Shown: positions 52,965 to 61,563 of the stretch, one piece after another
Position numbering within the stretch: the stretch's first letter is position 1
Layout: each line of letters begins with the position of its first letter
From: 1-14-0-10-45-29 sp041650255
Lineage (GTDB): Archaea; Micrarchaeota; Micrarchaeia; Anstonellales; Anstonellaceae
Assembly (NCBI GenBank): GCA_041650255.1
Contig: JBAZLL010000005.1
Span: 1-64,000 of the forward strand
Length of the DNA stretch: 64,000 nt
Direction: 5' to 3'
Translations under genes and position numbers: made by a program
Notes under the pieces: generated by a model
What the model was told of the DNA's origin: nothing
Database searches by the model: none
The model's input: the letters and a program-made list of their open reading frames with translations, nothing else

Positions 52965-53584
52965 AGAAGGAAGAAGCGATTAAACAATTACAAGACTTCA
53001 ACAAAGCCGGAGTTGAACTATTTCGATTGAGCTTTGTCAAGAAGATGCAAGAGCCGAATTGCGGTTACAGTATGAATTTTGAGAAAGGTAAAGGAATAAC
53101 CTGCATTTTTCGGGGCCCAGATGATGAAGCGGTGAAAGCGTTCTGTAATGATTTGCGAAAATTTATCCAAAAAAACGATTACCTTCATTATGGTAATTTA
53201 AAGAAAATATATGATTCAGATTTTGTTACGGCAGAAGAACGCGCTTCTTTCTATGAAATTCTCAGCCAACTTAAACAGTTCACGGAAACCTCAACAAATC
53301 ATAGTGTAAATGGAGAGCTAATAACCTACGCGAGAGCTCTGGAGGTTTTTCTATATGGAAAAATTTCCCACATGTCAGATCACCATCAAAATCGCAAGAC
53401 ATATGAGAAATGGGAAGGTTTTCCCCCAACCTACGTCTCGCTCAAAAACGAGTTTATGGTAATTCTATATGAGTACATGCGAGTGTTCATAAATAACTTC
53501 ATGATTTCCAACAATCGCGTATTGGAACGACTTGGCTATCCTAGGATAGAGATAATGGAGGGTGTGAATGAATCTAACAAATAA
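52961..53584 (+). CDS. Hypothetical protein coupled to hsdS
   Basis: 207 residues, not recognised. Starts ATGA-overlapped with the upstream gene and its end overlaps hsdS by 17 nt, so it is translated within the restriction operon. Mostly helical; a basic/aromatic C-terminal part with SHMSDHHQNRKTYEKWEG and FMVILYEYMRVFINNFM. The position, between a possible repressor and the specificity subunit, suggests a regulator or accessory of the type I system, but no motif proves it. Confidence 0.65.
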   Translation: MKKEEAIKQLQDFNKAGVELFRLSFVKKMQEPNCGYSMNFEKGKGITCIFRGPDDEAVKAFCNDLRKFIQKNDYLHYGNLKKIYDSDFVTAEERASFYEILSQLKQFTETSTNHSVNGELITYARALEVFLYGKISHMSDHHQNRKTYEKWEGFPPTYVSLKNEFMVILYEYMRVFINNFMISNNRVLERLGYPRIEIMEGVNESNK

Positions 53585-54725
53585 ACATTTGCCAGACGGA
53601 TGGACGAGCATACGGTTTGAGGATGCCTTCGAGCGCCTGCCCAAGACCAAAATAAAGGCGGGTGAGGGGCTTGAACAAGGCAAATACAAATTCTTCACTT
53701 CTAGCGACGAGCAGAAGAAATTCCTTGATAGCTACGAATTCGATGGCGAGCATCTGATTCTCGGAACTGGTGGTGTTGCGAGCATCCATTACTGCAATGA
53801 GAAATTTTCGACAAGTACAGATTGTTTTGTCATGAAACTCAAGGCGAAAGACATACTATTGAAATATATCTACTATTTCTTCCGAAGTCGTTTCTACTTG
53901 TTGGAGGAAGGTTTTCGAGGAGCAGGTTTGAAGCATTTATCTCGCCACTACCTAAACGAAATATCTATCCCATATCCAGAAAGTAAAGAAACTCAGAAGA
54001 AAATTATCTCCATCCTTGAGAAGGCAGAATCTCTCAAGACTTCCCGCGAGGAAGCAGATAAGCTCACGAATGAGTTACTCAAGAGTGTGTTCTGTGAGGT
54101 GTTTGGAGATCCGGTGAGGAATGAAAAAGGATGGGAACAATCTGTTTTGAAAGAAAAATCCGAGATCATTCAGATCGGGCCGTTTGGTACTCAATTGCAC
54201 GTTGAGGATTATACTACTGGTGGTATCCCGCTAGTGAATCCGATGCACATTATAAATAAAAAAATCGTTCCAGATTTCAATTTTACTGTATCTCCTAAGA
54301 AATATGACGAGCTATCTAATTATCATATGAAAGTCGGAGACATCATAATGGGTCGGCGCGGTGAAATGGCCAGGTGCGCATTAGTAACTACAAAAGAAGA
54401 TGGTTGGCTATGCGGAACCGGCAGTCTGTTCATTAGGCCGAAGAACGACGTTAATTCTCTATTTCTACTTTTTTGTTTAACTCACGCATCCATGAAAAAA
54501 GTTCTCGAGAACAATTCTCAAGGAGTAACGATGAGTAATCTTAATTTATCTATTATAAATAATTTAAAAATAATTGTCCCTCCGCGTAAATTGCAAAATA
54601 AGTTTGCTGAAATTTCTGAGCGTCTAAATTCGATTAATGAAAAACAGGCAACTTCTTCAGACAAAATCGACCAGCTCATTTATACATTAATGCAAAAAGC
54701 ATTTAGCGGCGAGCTATTTGGATGA
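53568..54725 (+). CDS. hsdS: Type I restriction enzyme, specificity subunit (HsdS)
   Basis: 385 residues with two target-recognition domains (about 5-140 and 185-330) separated by conserved helical spacers: TQKKIISILEKAESLKTSREEADK in the middle and KFAEISERLNSINEKQATSSDKIDQL at the end. Methylase_S marks: LILGTGGVASIHY and GPFGTQLHVEDYTTGGIPLVNP, KVGDIIMGRRGEMARCALV. It sets the DNA sequence that HsdM methylates and HsdR cuts. GAGGGTGTGA stands before the ATG. Intact. Confidence 0.92.
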   Translation: MNLTNKHLPDGWTSIRFEDAFERLPKTKIKAGEGLEQGKYKFFTSSDEQKKFLDSYEFDGEHLILGTGGVASIHYCNEKFSTSTDCFVMKLKAKDILLKYIYYFFRSRFYLLEEGFRGAGLKHLSRHYLNEISIPYPESKETQKKIISILEKAESLKTSREEADKLTNELLKSVFCEVFGDPVRNEKGWEQSVLKEKSEIIQIGPFGTQLHVEDYTTGGIPLVNPMHIINKKIVPDFNFTVSPKKYDELSNYHMKVGDIIMGRRGEMARCALVTTKEDGWLCGTGSLFIRPKNDVNSLFLLFCLTHASMKKVLENNSQGVTMSNLNLSIINNLKIIVPPRKLQNKFAEISERLNSINEKQATSSDKIDQLIYTLMQKAFSGELFG

Positions 54726-54730
54726 TGATT

Positions 54731-55069
54731 ATGGCTAAAGATAAGACTGGGTTGGAAGAAAGTCTAAACATGACTGAGATGCTGCTGGTTTACATCTCAA
54801 AAAATGAACCAATGGATAGAACTGGTTTACTAAAATTAGTAGAAGGCGCAAAAATAGATCCCGATAAATTACTTCTAAATTTAGGTCGGTTAAAAGATGC
54901 GAACCTAATAGACTATGAAGTGATACTTGTTTTTGGGGAAGATTTTCCTAGAATCTACAATGTCAAACTCACTTACAACGGACTAAAAGAAATTGATTCT
55001 CTTTTGAAAAGAAAGAATATCGTTAAAGGAATGGAATTGAATTTTGGTTTATTGAAAATCATGATTTAG
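54731..55069 (+). CDS. Small winged-helix-like protein between hsdS and hsdM
   Basis: 112 residues from the third of three nearby ATGs (54722, 54725 and 54731; GATGATT precedes the last). LNMTEMLLVYISKNEPMDRTG, LLKLVEGAKIDPDKLLLNLGRLKDANLIDYEV and YNVKLTYNGLKEIDSLLKRK together look like a winged helix with a beta wing and a final helix. A DNA-binding regulator is plausible. It overlaps the end of hsdS and is followed by hsdM 10 nt later, an unusual insertion in an hsd operon. Confidence 0.65.
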   Translation: MAKDKTGLEESLNMTEMLLVYISKNEPMDRTGLLKLVEGAKIDPDKLLLNLGRLKDANLIDYEVILVFGEDFPRIYNVKLTYNGLKEIDSLLKRKNIVKGMELNFGLLKIMI

Positions 55070-55079
55070 GTGGTTCTCT

Positions 55080-56567
55080 ATGCTTGACTCCGAACTAAAA
55101 TCAAAAATAAATAAGCTCTGGGAAAAACTCTGGAGCTCAGGTATCTCAAATCCCTTGAGCGCTATCGAGCAAATCTCATACCTTCTTTACATGAAGCATC
55201 TAGAGGACGAAGACATCTTACACCAGCAAAACGCTAAACTGACCAAAGAAAAATATTCCTCCATCTTCGATAAAAACAATGATTGCAGATGGAGCGTTTG
55301 GACTGAATATCAAGCCGATAAAATATTAGAGCACGTCCGAACCAAGGTATTCCCATTCCTCAAAACCTTGGGGGAAAAGGACTCCATGTACAACCAGTAC
55401 ATGCAGGACGCGGTTTTCATCATCCCAACCCCCTCCGTTCTAATTGAAGCGGTCAAAATCATCAATGAACTGAAAATCAAGGAGCAGAACCGGGACACCC
55501 AAGGGGACATCTACGAGTACCTTCTTTCAGAGCTCACCACAGCCGGTAAGAATGGCCAATTCCGCACTCCGAGGCACATCATCCGCATGATGGTCGAACT
55601 GATTGGCCCAAAATATGGGGAAACTATCTGTGATCCGGCTTGTGGAACCTCTGGCTTTTTGGTCAATGCCTATGAGCATATCCTCAAAACCAACACTTCC
55701 AAAGACCTCATCAAGCGCGATGAGGCCGGGAACGAATATGGCTTTAGCGGGGAAAAACTCAATTCCAATCAGTTGGAGATTCTCAGGAAAGAAACCCTCT
55801 ATGGCTTTGACAATGACCCAACTATGGTAAGAATTGCCCTGATGAATCTTATGATGCACGGCATCACGAGGCCTAATATCCAACAGATGAATACCATCTC
55901 GACGCGGTTCTCGCAAGCCAACTACTATGACATCATCCTGGCAAATCCGCCCTTCAAGGGTAGTGTGGATGAATCGGAGCTAAGCGACCAATTCACCATC
56001 AAGACCAAAAAGACCGAGATTCTATTCTTGGAACTCATGCACCGGCTTCTCCATAATGGCGGCAAGTGCGCCGTTATCGTACCGGACGGCATTGTTTTCG
56101 GCAGCTCCAACGCCCATCAGGATATACGCCAGCTTCTGCTTGAAAAGTGCCGCCTAGATGCGGTAATCTCCATGCCTTCGGGCGTCTTCAAGCCTTATGC
56201 TGGAGTTTCTACTGCCGTGCTGTTTTTCACTAAAGGCGAACCTACCAAAAAAGTCTGGTTCTATGATATGGAATCCGACGGTTTCAGCCTAGACGACAAA
56301 CGGACGTTTATCGATGGCAAGGGGGATATTCCTGATATTATCGAGAAATTCAAGAAAAGGGAAAAAGAGAAATACGAAGACCGAAAGGCCAAATGCTTCT
56401 TTATCCCGTTTGAGGAGATTAAGGCAAATGGCTATGATCTGAGTATTTCCAAGTACAAGGAGATTGTTCACGAAGAGGTCAATTACGAGAAGCCTCACGT
56501 GATCAAAAAGAAGATTTTAGACCTTGAGGAGAGCATTATCAAGACGCTCAAGGAGATTGAGGTCTAA
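55080..56567 (+). CDS. hsdM: Type I restriction enzyme, DNA methyltransferase subunit (HsdM)
   Basis: 495 residues, N6-adenine methyltransferase. N-terminal HsdM_N helical domain (LWEKLWSSGISNPLSAIEQISYLLYMKHLED, in parts), then GQFRTPRHIIRMMVELIGP, SAM motif I DPACGTSGFLVNAYE, FDNDPTMVRIALMNLMMHG and catalytic motif IV ILANPPFKG (NPPF). A C-terminal coiled region (PHVIKKKILDLEESIIKTLKEIEV) contacts HsdS. With HsdS alone it protects host DNA. Its stop overlaps the convergent 59-residue gene by 4 nt. Confidence 0.95.
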   Translation: MLDSELKSKINKLWEKLWSSGISNPLSAIEQISYLLYMKHLEDEDILHQQNAKLTKEKYSSIFDKNNDCRWSVWTEYQADKILEHVRTKVFPFLKTLGEKDSMYNQYMQDAVFIIPTPSVLIEAVKIINELKIKEQNRDTQGDIYEYLLSELTTAGKNGQFRTPRHIIRMMVELIGPKYGETICDPACGTSGFLVNAYEHILKTNTSKDLIKRDEAGNEYGFSGEKLNSNQLEILRKETLYGFDNDPTMVRIALMNLMMHGITRPNIQQMNTISTRFSQANYYDIILANPPFKGSVDESELSDQFTIKTKKTEILFLELMHRLLHNGGKCAVIVPDGIVFGSSNAHQDIRQLLLEKCRLDAVISMPSGVFKPYAGVSTAVLFFTKGEPTKKVWFYDMESDGFSLDDKRTFIDGKGDIPDIIEKFKKREKEKYEDRKAKCFFIPFEEIKANGYDLSISKYKEIVHEEVNYEKPHVIKKKILDLEESIIKTLKEIEV

Positions 56568-56743
56568 ACATCCTGCTCCATCAAAGTCGTTCTTCCGTTC
56601 TTTTTTGCCCTTCCAAGGGCCTCCTTTAGGATAGCCTCATTCTTCCCATCCATCGCATCGATAAAACCCATCGAGATTCTCATGCTGTTGCGATGGGCAA
56701 AAACAACGAGCTTCGTCTTTTTCACGAACTCCATCTCAATCAT
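56564..56743 (-). CDS. Small basic protein, 59 residues, coupled to the upstream wHTH gene
   Basis: Starts at ATG 56743, overlapping the stop of the 98-residue gene (GATGATTGA). Sequence MIEMEFVKKTKLVVFAHRNS then MGFIDAMDGKNEAILKEALG and RAKKNGRTTLMEQDV. The frame is open upstream to 56869, but that part overlaps the coding end of the wHTH gene. A strand-helix protein of unknown family; perhaps a small antitoxin-like or DNA-binding protein. Confidence 0.5.
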   Translation of the reverse strand: MIEMEFVKKTKLVVFAHRNSMRISMGFIDAMDGKNEAILKEALGRAKKNGRTTLMEQDV

Positions 56744-57032
56744 CCTCAACAAATAGCCGTTGGCGTATCTCTCCCGCCTTGGAAAGTTGATGGCCCAGCG
56801 TGCCTTTGTATAATCCACGCGCTGCATCGAGCTTCCGCTCTTTGTGGATGAGAATACGGAACCCGACACGCTCGCTTTTCACTTCAGACTGATGCTGGAT
56901 AAAGTCTATGATTTCGAGGTATTTCTTCACTGTTTTCGGATGCAAATGAGACGAACGACACAACTTATTGAAGCTGACCGGCTCTTCACCGAGCCGTGTA
57001 AACAATTTTTCCGCAATGGTTAATTGGGTCAT
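56736..57032 (-). CDS. Winged helix-turn-helix protein
   Basis: 98 residues. LTIAEKLFTRLGEEPVSFNK, LCRSSHLHPKTVKKYLEII and the wing VGFRILIHKERK show a helix-turn-helix of the archaeal plasmid regulator kind. The C-terminal part (GTLGHQLSKAGEIRQRLFVE) is helical. The ATG at 57032 lies just downstream (minus) of a TTAATTATGTT promoter-like stretch. Probably a regulator of the element; operonic with the 59-residue gene. Confidence 0.6.
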   Translation of the reverse strand: MTQLTIAEKLFTRLGEEPVSFNKLCRSSHLHPKTVKKYLEIIDFIQHQSEVKSERVGFRILIHKERKLDAARGLYKGTLGHQLSKAGEIRQRLFVEDD

Positions 57033-57182
57033 GCTTCACCGAACATAATTAATGTCCAAAGACCACTATTAAAGCTCCCATTATTGTTCGGGTATTGTGC
57101 GGAACGGGACTATGGCATGAAAATGCCTAATTGAGCATGAAAGTATTTATCCAATCAAAATCATAGTTTCAGGCGTGCTTGT

Positions 57183-57311
57183 ATGGTAGAACTGGACGAC
57201 GAGGAAATCAACAAACGAATGCCGCAGTGGTATCTTGACGTGCTCAAAGAGGTCGAACATCAGAAAGTTGCGCAAAAACAGAAAAGACAGGTCGGAAAGC
57301 TTTTCTCATAA
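57183..57311 (+). CDS. Small protein, 42 residues
   Basis: ATG 57183 to TAA 57311: MVELDDEEINKRMPQWYLDVL then KEVEHQKVAQKQKRQVG, KLFS. Acidic start, basic end, a likely single amphipathic helix. A GTATTTAT box (57143-57150) stands about 33-40 nt before the ATG and could drive it. It lies 49 nt upstream of the HEPN-like gene pair and may be part of that module. Confidence 0.45.
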   Translation: MVELDDEEINKRMPQWYLDVLKEVEHQKVAQKQKRQVGKLFS

Positions 57312-57359
57312 ACACCGGGCGCGTATCTTATTAATGTCCAATTCCAAATTGGAAATCAC

Positions 57360-58268
57360 ATGGCTCCGAGGGTAAAAGAGTTTTTGAGGTCAATCTGGGG
57401 CGCGGAAGTCCCGTTCTTAGAATGCAGACTCGATATCTCGAAAATTAAGGACAATGGAGACATGTTTGACAAACTAAAAACTCACCTTCCATTAAGCGTA
57501 ATTAACTCATCGGGAACACTTGTTTTAGATCCGAGAAAGAAAAAGGGTCAAGACTTGCAGTATTATCCACTAGATAAAAACTCCGATTTTGCCATTTTCT
57601 ATGCTGGCGAGCTGAATCAAATCGGTGTTGTTTCACTAGAATTAGATATGCAAAAATTAGAGTTGTTAAAGAAAGTATTAGAAACTGATTTCAATCAATT
57701 TGTTACCTGCTCTGACATTTCTGATGTAAAAGATGCTTATGTGAAGCGATTATGCTACTTCCTAATCTTCAGGAAGTACATTCAAGACGGGTGCGCATCC
57801 TCAAAATTCTGTGATTCGACCCGAGACAGGATTCTAACTGGTTTAAACATCTTTGAAACGATTGCTGAAAATAAGAACAATGCCTACATTGTCGCATTTT
57901 TCATGTGCGCCGCAGTTGAAGAATTGTTATACCTAATCGGGAGAAAAGCGAAGATTGCTATCAAGCCCGACACCATTGGGAGAGTTTTAGGGCGCCTCAA
58001 AGGCGAACAGTATTTGACTGTGCAATATCCTACTCCTCAAAACAAAAATTTGCTTGTTTATGACAGTTTTGATAGCTCTACAAATATTTTTTCAACGAAA
58101 AATCCAAAAGATAAATTTGATTGTTCGTTGGTTGATGAAGTAAATGATATCCGCACTAGTTTTGTGCATTTCTCTACTTCAGACCCAAATATTCCTGCAG
58201 ATTGTTTAACCTTGATTATCAACCTAGGAATGCTCCTAAGGTGGTGTGAAGATAATGGATACCTATAA
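57360..58268 (+). CDS. Unknown protein with HEPN-like R-x4-H motif
   Basis: 302 residues, not recognised as a whole. The first 115 residues are mixed alpha/beta (RVKEFLRSIWGAEVPFLECRL, DFAIFYAGELNQIGVVSLEL). From about 120 the protein is helical, with VAFFMCAAVEELLYLIGRKAK and the late VDEVNDIRTSFVHFSTSD, where R and H fit the R-x4-6-H motif of HEPN ribonucleases, followed by a final helix. Its last 14 nt overlap the next gene, which carries the same type of motif. Both lie between a restriction system and an integrase, so a defence or toxin role is inferred. Confidence 0.6.
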   Translation: MAPRVKEFLRSIWGAEVPFLECRLDISKIKDNGDMFDKLKTHLPLSVINSSGTLVLDPRKKKGQDLQYYPLDKNSDFAIFYAGELNQIGVVSLELDMQKLELLKKVLETDFNQFVTCSDISDVKDAYVKRLCYFLIFRKYIQDGCASSKFCDSTRDRILTGLNIFETIAENKNNAYIVAFFMCAAVEELLYLIGRKAKIAIKPDTIGRVLGRLKGEQYLTVQYPTPQNKNLLVYDSFDSSTNIFSTKNPKDKFDCSLVDEVNDIRTSFVHFSTSDPNIPADCLTLIINLGMLLRWCEDNGYL

Positions 58269-60198
58269 TTCTAACCAAATTCGTAAAAAAGTCGATGACA
58301 CACTTAATGCGAATTATGAGCGCATGTACCCATTTGAGCTAGAACGTTCTCTAAATTCACTAGGGGTTCAAGCGAGAGATAACGGGGACGAAAAGACTCT
58401 TCAGGAAATCAGGTGGGAGTTTGATTTGCTGAATGCAACATTCGGTCATAGCGCAGTCTATCAAGGGGAGCAAGTAAGCGAGATTAGCAATAAATGGGCT
58501 GCGATATTAAAGAATGGAAAAGACATAAACTCAGGGGGAAAGGTAAGCTCATTTGACGTTCGTTCCGAAGCTGGAGGCAGCAACGTATCTTTTCAATTAT
58601 TTTCTAACCCTCCCTTCTGCACATGGGACAAAAACGCTTTAGACTACTATAAGAAAAGATACTCTGAGACTACTAGCAGCCTATCGAAAGCCCGTTATGC
58701 TTTTGCAGTTGCAGTATTGCTCAAGGAAAGCGGATCCAAACCTAATGAATGGATTGAAAAAAGTATCGCGAGTTGGGTCAAAACCGCCGAACAATACATC
58801 GCCTCGGGCCAGTATAACCAACAATACTATGAGGTTCCACCTTTTGCTTACGAATTCGCCATAAAACTTAGTCTAATGTTTAGTATGGGTGAGGCCGCTA
58901 CCAGTGCGCTGAATTCCCTGCATGCGGCTATCGTCAAGATGATCAATTCTGGTGAAAAGCGATGGTATCTCGAATACGTTGAAGTAGAATCGACTTATCT
59001 AAACTCCGCTGCGTTGAAGAACGAGTCCATGTCCTTGATAACTGGGGTAATCTCCGATCTCGAATCGAAGTTTGATTCAAGTAGCGATAAATCTCAAAAT
59101 CTACATTTCTACCGAAGAAATATCCAACTTCTACTTGATTATGGTGTTAAAGACGACTTTGAGTGGAATAAAAAAATCGCAGAATCCTATCTAAAAGAAG
59201 CAGATTTTCGTGAAGAACAGGTCAAATCTGCATTCTACGAAGATGCAATAAAACATTACAAAATGATGCAAAGTAAATACTCTGCCGATTCTGTAAAGAA
59301 AGGAGAGATAGACTCAAAGCTCGAAACAATTGCCTTGAAAATTAAGGATGCTAGTGCAAAATTCAAATACAAACAAATTGCGAGTACATTCACTATCACC
59401 AATGATCAAATTAAGCAGTATATTGATTTCTTAAAGAGCAAAGGAGGGAACACCTTCCTAAGTCTGGTTGACGATTGGTCTCTATTTCCAAATATCAAAC
59501 AATCTGAAGAGATGACACAGCTCATAAAATCTGAACACGGGCTTCAATTCGTATTGCCCGTAGAAGTATGTTGTAAAGACGGGCCAATAATTAGATATAC
59601 GACTGATGATCAAATTTTCGAGTATAAAGTTAGGCAAAACATGCTGCTTGGAATTAGGATCGGCGAAATCATGTTAAAAATGACATTTGAACAATTAGAA
59701 AAAGAAAATGGGATAAAATTGTTAAGCGAGATCAATGACATTCTGAGTTGTAATGATATCTCAGATATACGTGAAACGCTTAGGTGCGGGTTTGGTTATC
59801 TTTTCGGAGAAAAAAAGGATTATACTGCGGGTTTGCATATCCTAATTCCATATCTCGAGGAACTAATCCGAAGAATCATCGTGAAATCTGGAAAAATTGA
59901 TACTGTTCTATCAGGTAAACCCAAGGTTTTCTTTAGAAAAATAGAGCTTGGTACTCTTTTGACTGATGACGCAGTTGGGACTATATTAAACAAAGATTTT
60001 CAAAAAACTCTTCACATCTATCTAGTTGCAACTGACCAAGCAAATCTAAGAAATATGCTTCTACATGGGATGATGAAGTCTAATGAGATTAAGGATTCCG
60101 ACGCTCTCTTTGTAAGTTATTGTCTCCTTAAATTAATCCGAATACTAAACGAGTTGCCCGTTATACCTCAAGTTTCCTCTCCAGTCCCATCTCCATAG
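58255..60198 (+). CDS. DUF4209-like large helical protein with HEPN-like RNxxxH motif
   Basis: About 647 residues from ATG 58255 (GTG 58246 is possible). Largely helical; a central region (about 385-420) reads FTITNDQIKQYIDFLKSKGG. The C-terminal 150 residues, LHILIPYLEELIRRIIVKSG, FRKIELGTLL, and DQANLRNMLLHGMMKSNE, resemble the DUF4209 family, in which RNMLLHG corresponds to the HEPN RNase motif R-N-x3-H. It overlaps the upstream unknown gene by 14 nt, so the two are coupled, and runs 38 nt into the convergent integrase gene. A two-gene RNase-type abortive-infection or toxin system is a reasonable guess. Confidence 0.6.
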   Translation: MDTYNSNQIRKKVDDTLNANYERMYPFELERSLNSLGVQARDNGDEKTLQEIRWEFDLLNATFGHSAVYQGEQVSEISNKWAAILKNGKDINSGGKVSSFDVRSEAGGSNVSFQLFSNPPFCTWDKNALDYYKKRYSETTSSLSKARYAFAVAVLLKESGSKPNEWIEKSIASWVKTAEQYIASGQYNQQYYEVPPFAYEFAIKLSLMFSMGEAATSALNSLHAAIVKMINSGEKRWYLEYVEVESTYLNSAALKNESMSLITGVISDLESKFDSSSDKSQNLHFYRRNIQLLLDYGVKDDFEWNKKIAESYLKEADFREEQVKSAFYEDAIKHYKMMQSKYSADSVKKGEIDSKLETIALKIKDASAKFKYKQIASTFTITNDQIKQYIDFLKSKGGNTFLSLVDDWSLFPNIKQSEEMTQLIKSEHGLQFVLPVEVCCKDGPIIRYTTDDQIFEYKVRQNMLLGIRIGEIMLKMTFEQLEKENGIKLLSEINDILSCNDISDIRETLRCGFGYLFGEKKDYTAGLHILIPYLEELIRRIIVKSGKIDTVLSGKPKVFFRKIELGTLLTDDAVGTILNKDFQKTLHIYLVATDQANLRNMLLHGMMKSNEIKDSDALFVSYCLLKLIRILNELPVIPQVSSPVPSP

Positions 60199-61396
60199 CC
60201 TTCTCTGCCAGCATCTTCCTGAATTTCGGATCCTCCATTACAGCACTCATGAAACTGTCGGCCTCGCGCCGCTTCTTCTCAAGCTGGATGGCCGCCTTCA
60301 TCTCCAAAGCCATCCCGCACTCCACGCAGAACTTGGCCGAAATCGGATTCATCTTCTCGCAGCTGGGGCAGGTGCGGGGCTGCAAAGGCTCGCTTGTCAT
60401 AACGTCCCTTTTCAGAAGCCCCCGCTTCTCCAGCATCTTCTTGTCGATATCTGCGCCAGAAAGATGAACATACGTGGCGGGCATTTTCGAGCCTCCCGTC
60501 CAGCCAAAGATGATTTTCAGCTCCTGCTCTGTAAAGTCGGTAGCCAGGTGGGTAGCCCGTGAGTGCCTGAACAGGTGGGGGTAAATCCGCTTCTTCAATT
60601 TCGCCCGATTTTTTGCCTTAATCAGGATGTTGCGCAGAGTAACGTTGCTGTCCAGTGCCCCATCGTTCCGGGCTACGGTAAACAGATGCGCCTGCGGGTT
60701 GTCTGCCTGTGGGTGGTGGTTGAGCCAAATCCTCAAGTCAGGCACCGAATCAATCAGCCGAACCCGCCTCATGCCGGTTTTTCCGTCCAGAATCAAAGAA
60801 GCCCCGTAATCGTCAAAAGTCAGGTTGCGAATCTCCAAATCAAGTAATTCTCCGGCCCGACACCCGCTCTCATACAGGAGCATAATCAAGGCCCGGTCGC
60901 GGGGGTTATCGCACACATCCGCCAGTTTCCGAACGTCGTCCTTGGTCAAAATGTCCTCGGGCAGTTTCCGGCGCTCAAACCCGTGCGTTTTGATCCACGA
61001 AACCTGCTCGGGGTAATTGTTCTCGCCAAAGAGCCACTTGTAAAACGCCTTGATACTCACTTTCAAGGAGCGGCTTTTGTAATCGGCGTTCTCGTTCAAG
61101 AAGTCGATCATGTCGTCTTTGGTCAAGTCCTTGAAATTCCGTTTCTTGAAAAACCTGGCCAGTTTGTTGAGGCAGTAAATATAGATGTAACGAGTCGATG
61201 GTGCCATTCCCTGCGCCGATTTCTCGCGCTCGAAAGCGTGCAGGGCCTCAAAATTGGGTTTCGTCAAGCTCCTGAGTCCACTTAGAAGCTTGACGGGATT
61301 TCGTTGGCTTCTCATACTGTATTTGAGCAACTGAAGCTTATAACCTCTGCTCCGTCTGTCGTCATTTTTGGCATCAGTCCGTCCGTCTCTCATCAT
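60161..61396 (-). CDS. Tyrosine recombinase/integrase with C-terminal zinc ribbon
   Basis: 411 residues. N-terminal SAM-like DNA-binding domain (about 55-150: FEREKSAQGMAPSTRYIYIY, LNKLARFFKKRNFKDLTKDD). Catalytic domain: Arg in ESGCRAGELLDLEI, Lys in LDGKTGMRRV, HLFRHSRATHL (His, Arg), His/Trp in IFGWTG and the nucleophile Tyr in PATYVHLSG. After it comes a zinc ribbon, CPSCEKMNPISAKFCVECG, seen in several archaeal integrases. It probably excises and inserts this element. MMRDG at 61396 is the farthest start; MRSQRN further in is an alternative. Confidence 0.9.
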   Translation of the reverse strand: MMRDGRTDAKNDDRRSRGYKLQLLKYSMRSQRNPVKLLSGLRSLTKPNFEALHAFEREKSAQGMAPSTRYIYIYCLNKLARFFKKRNFKDLTKDDMIDFLNENADYKSRSLKVSIKAFYKWLFGENNYPEQVSWIKTHGFERRKLPEDILTKDDVRKLADVCDNPRDRALIMLLYESGCRAGELLDLEIRNLTFDDYGASLILDGKTGMRRVRLIDSVPDLRIWLNHHPQADNPQAHLFTVARNDGALDSNVTLRNILIKAKNRAKLKKRIYPHLFRHSRATHLATDFTEQELKIIFGWTGGSKMPATYVHLSGADIDKKMLEKRGLLKRDVMTSEPLQPRTCPSCEKMNPISAKFCVECGMALEMKAAIQLEKKRREADSFMSAVMEDPKFRKMLAEKAMEMGLERKLEV

Positions 61397-61415
61397 AAAT
61401 CAGAGATCACACTCT

Positions 61416-61563
61416 TACATCATCTGCCGCAATTATTATCTCATCCATCTCTCATTAAGGTTTTCTTTTTGGATAAGCCCTAGCCTTTTTCTTTTCTTAA
61501 AAGAAAAAGGCTTGGGTACATCATCTGCCGTATTTAGTTCTCATCCATCTCTCATTAAGGTTT
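61416..61563. repeat. Two direct repeats flanking a hairpin next to the integrase
   Basis: TACATCATCTGCCG (61416-61429), about 10 variable nt, then CTCATCCATCTCTCATTAAG plus GTTT (61440-61463). The same order recurs at 61517-61530 and 61540-61563. Between the copies is a perfect 14-bp hairpin, AGCCTTTTTCTTTT (61482-61495) with 61499-61512. A third, shorter likeness (GTCCGTCTCTCATCAT) is at the integrase start, 61381-61396. Candidate attachment site or integrase binding array. Confidence 0.6.

Noticed and set aside
56564..57032. Single gene with a frameshift rather than two genes
   Set aside because: Both frames look natural up to the overlapping stop/start GATGATTGA, so two coupled genes explain the data without an error; not fully excluded.
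61416..61563. CRISPR-like array
   Set aside because: Only two copies 100 bp apart with a hairpin between them, no further repeat and no cas gene in the window.
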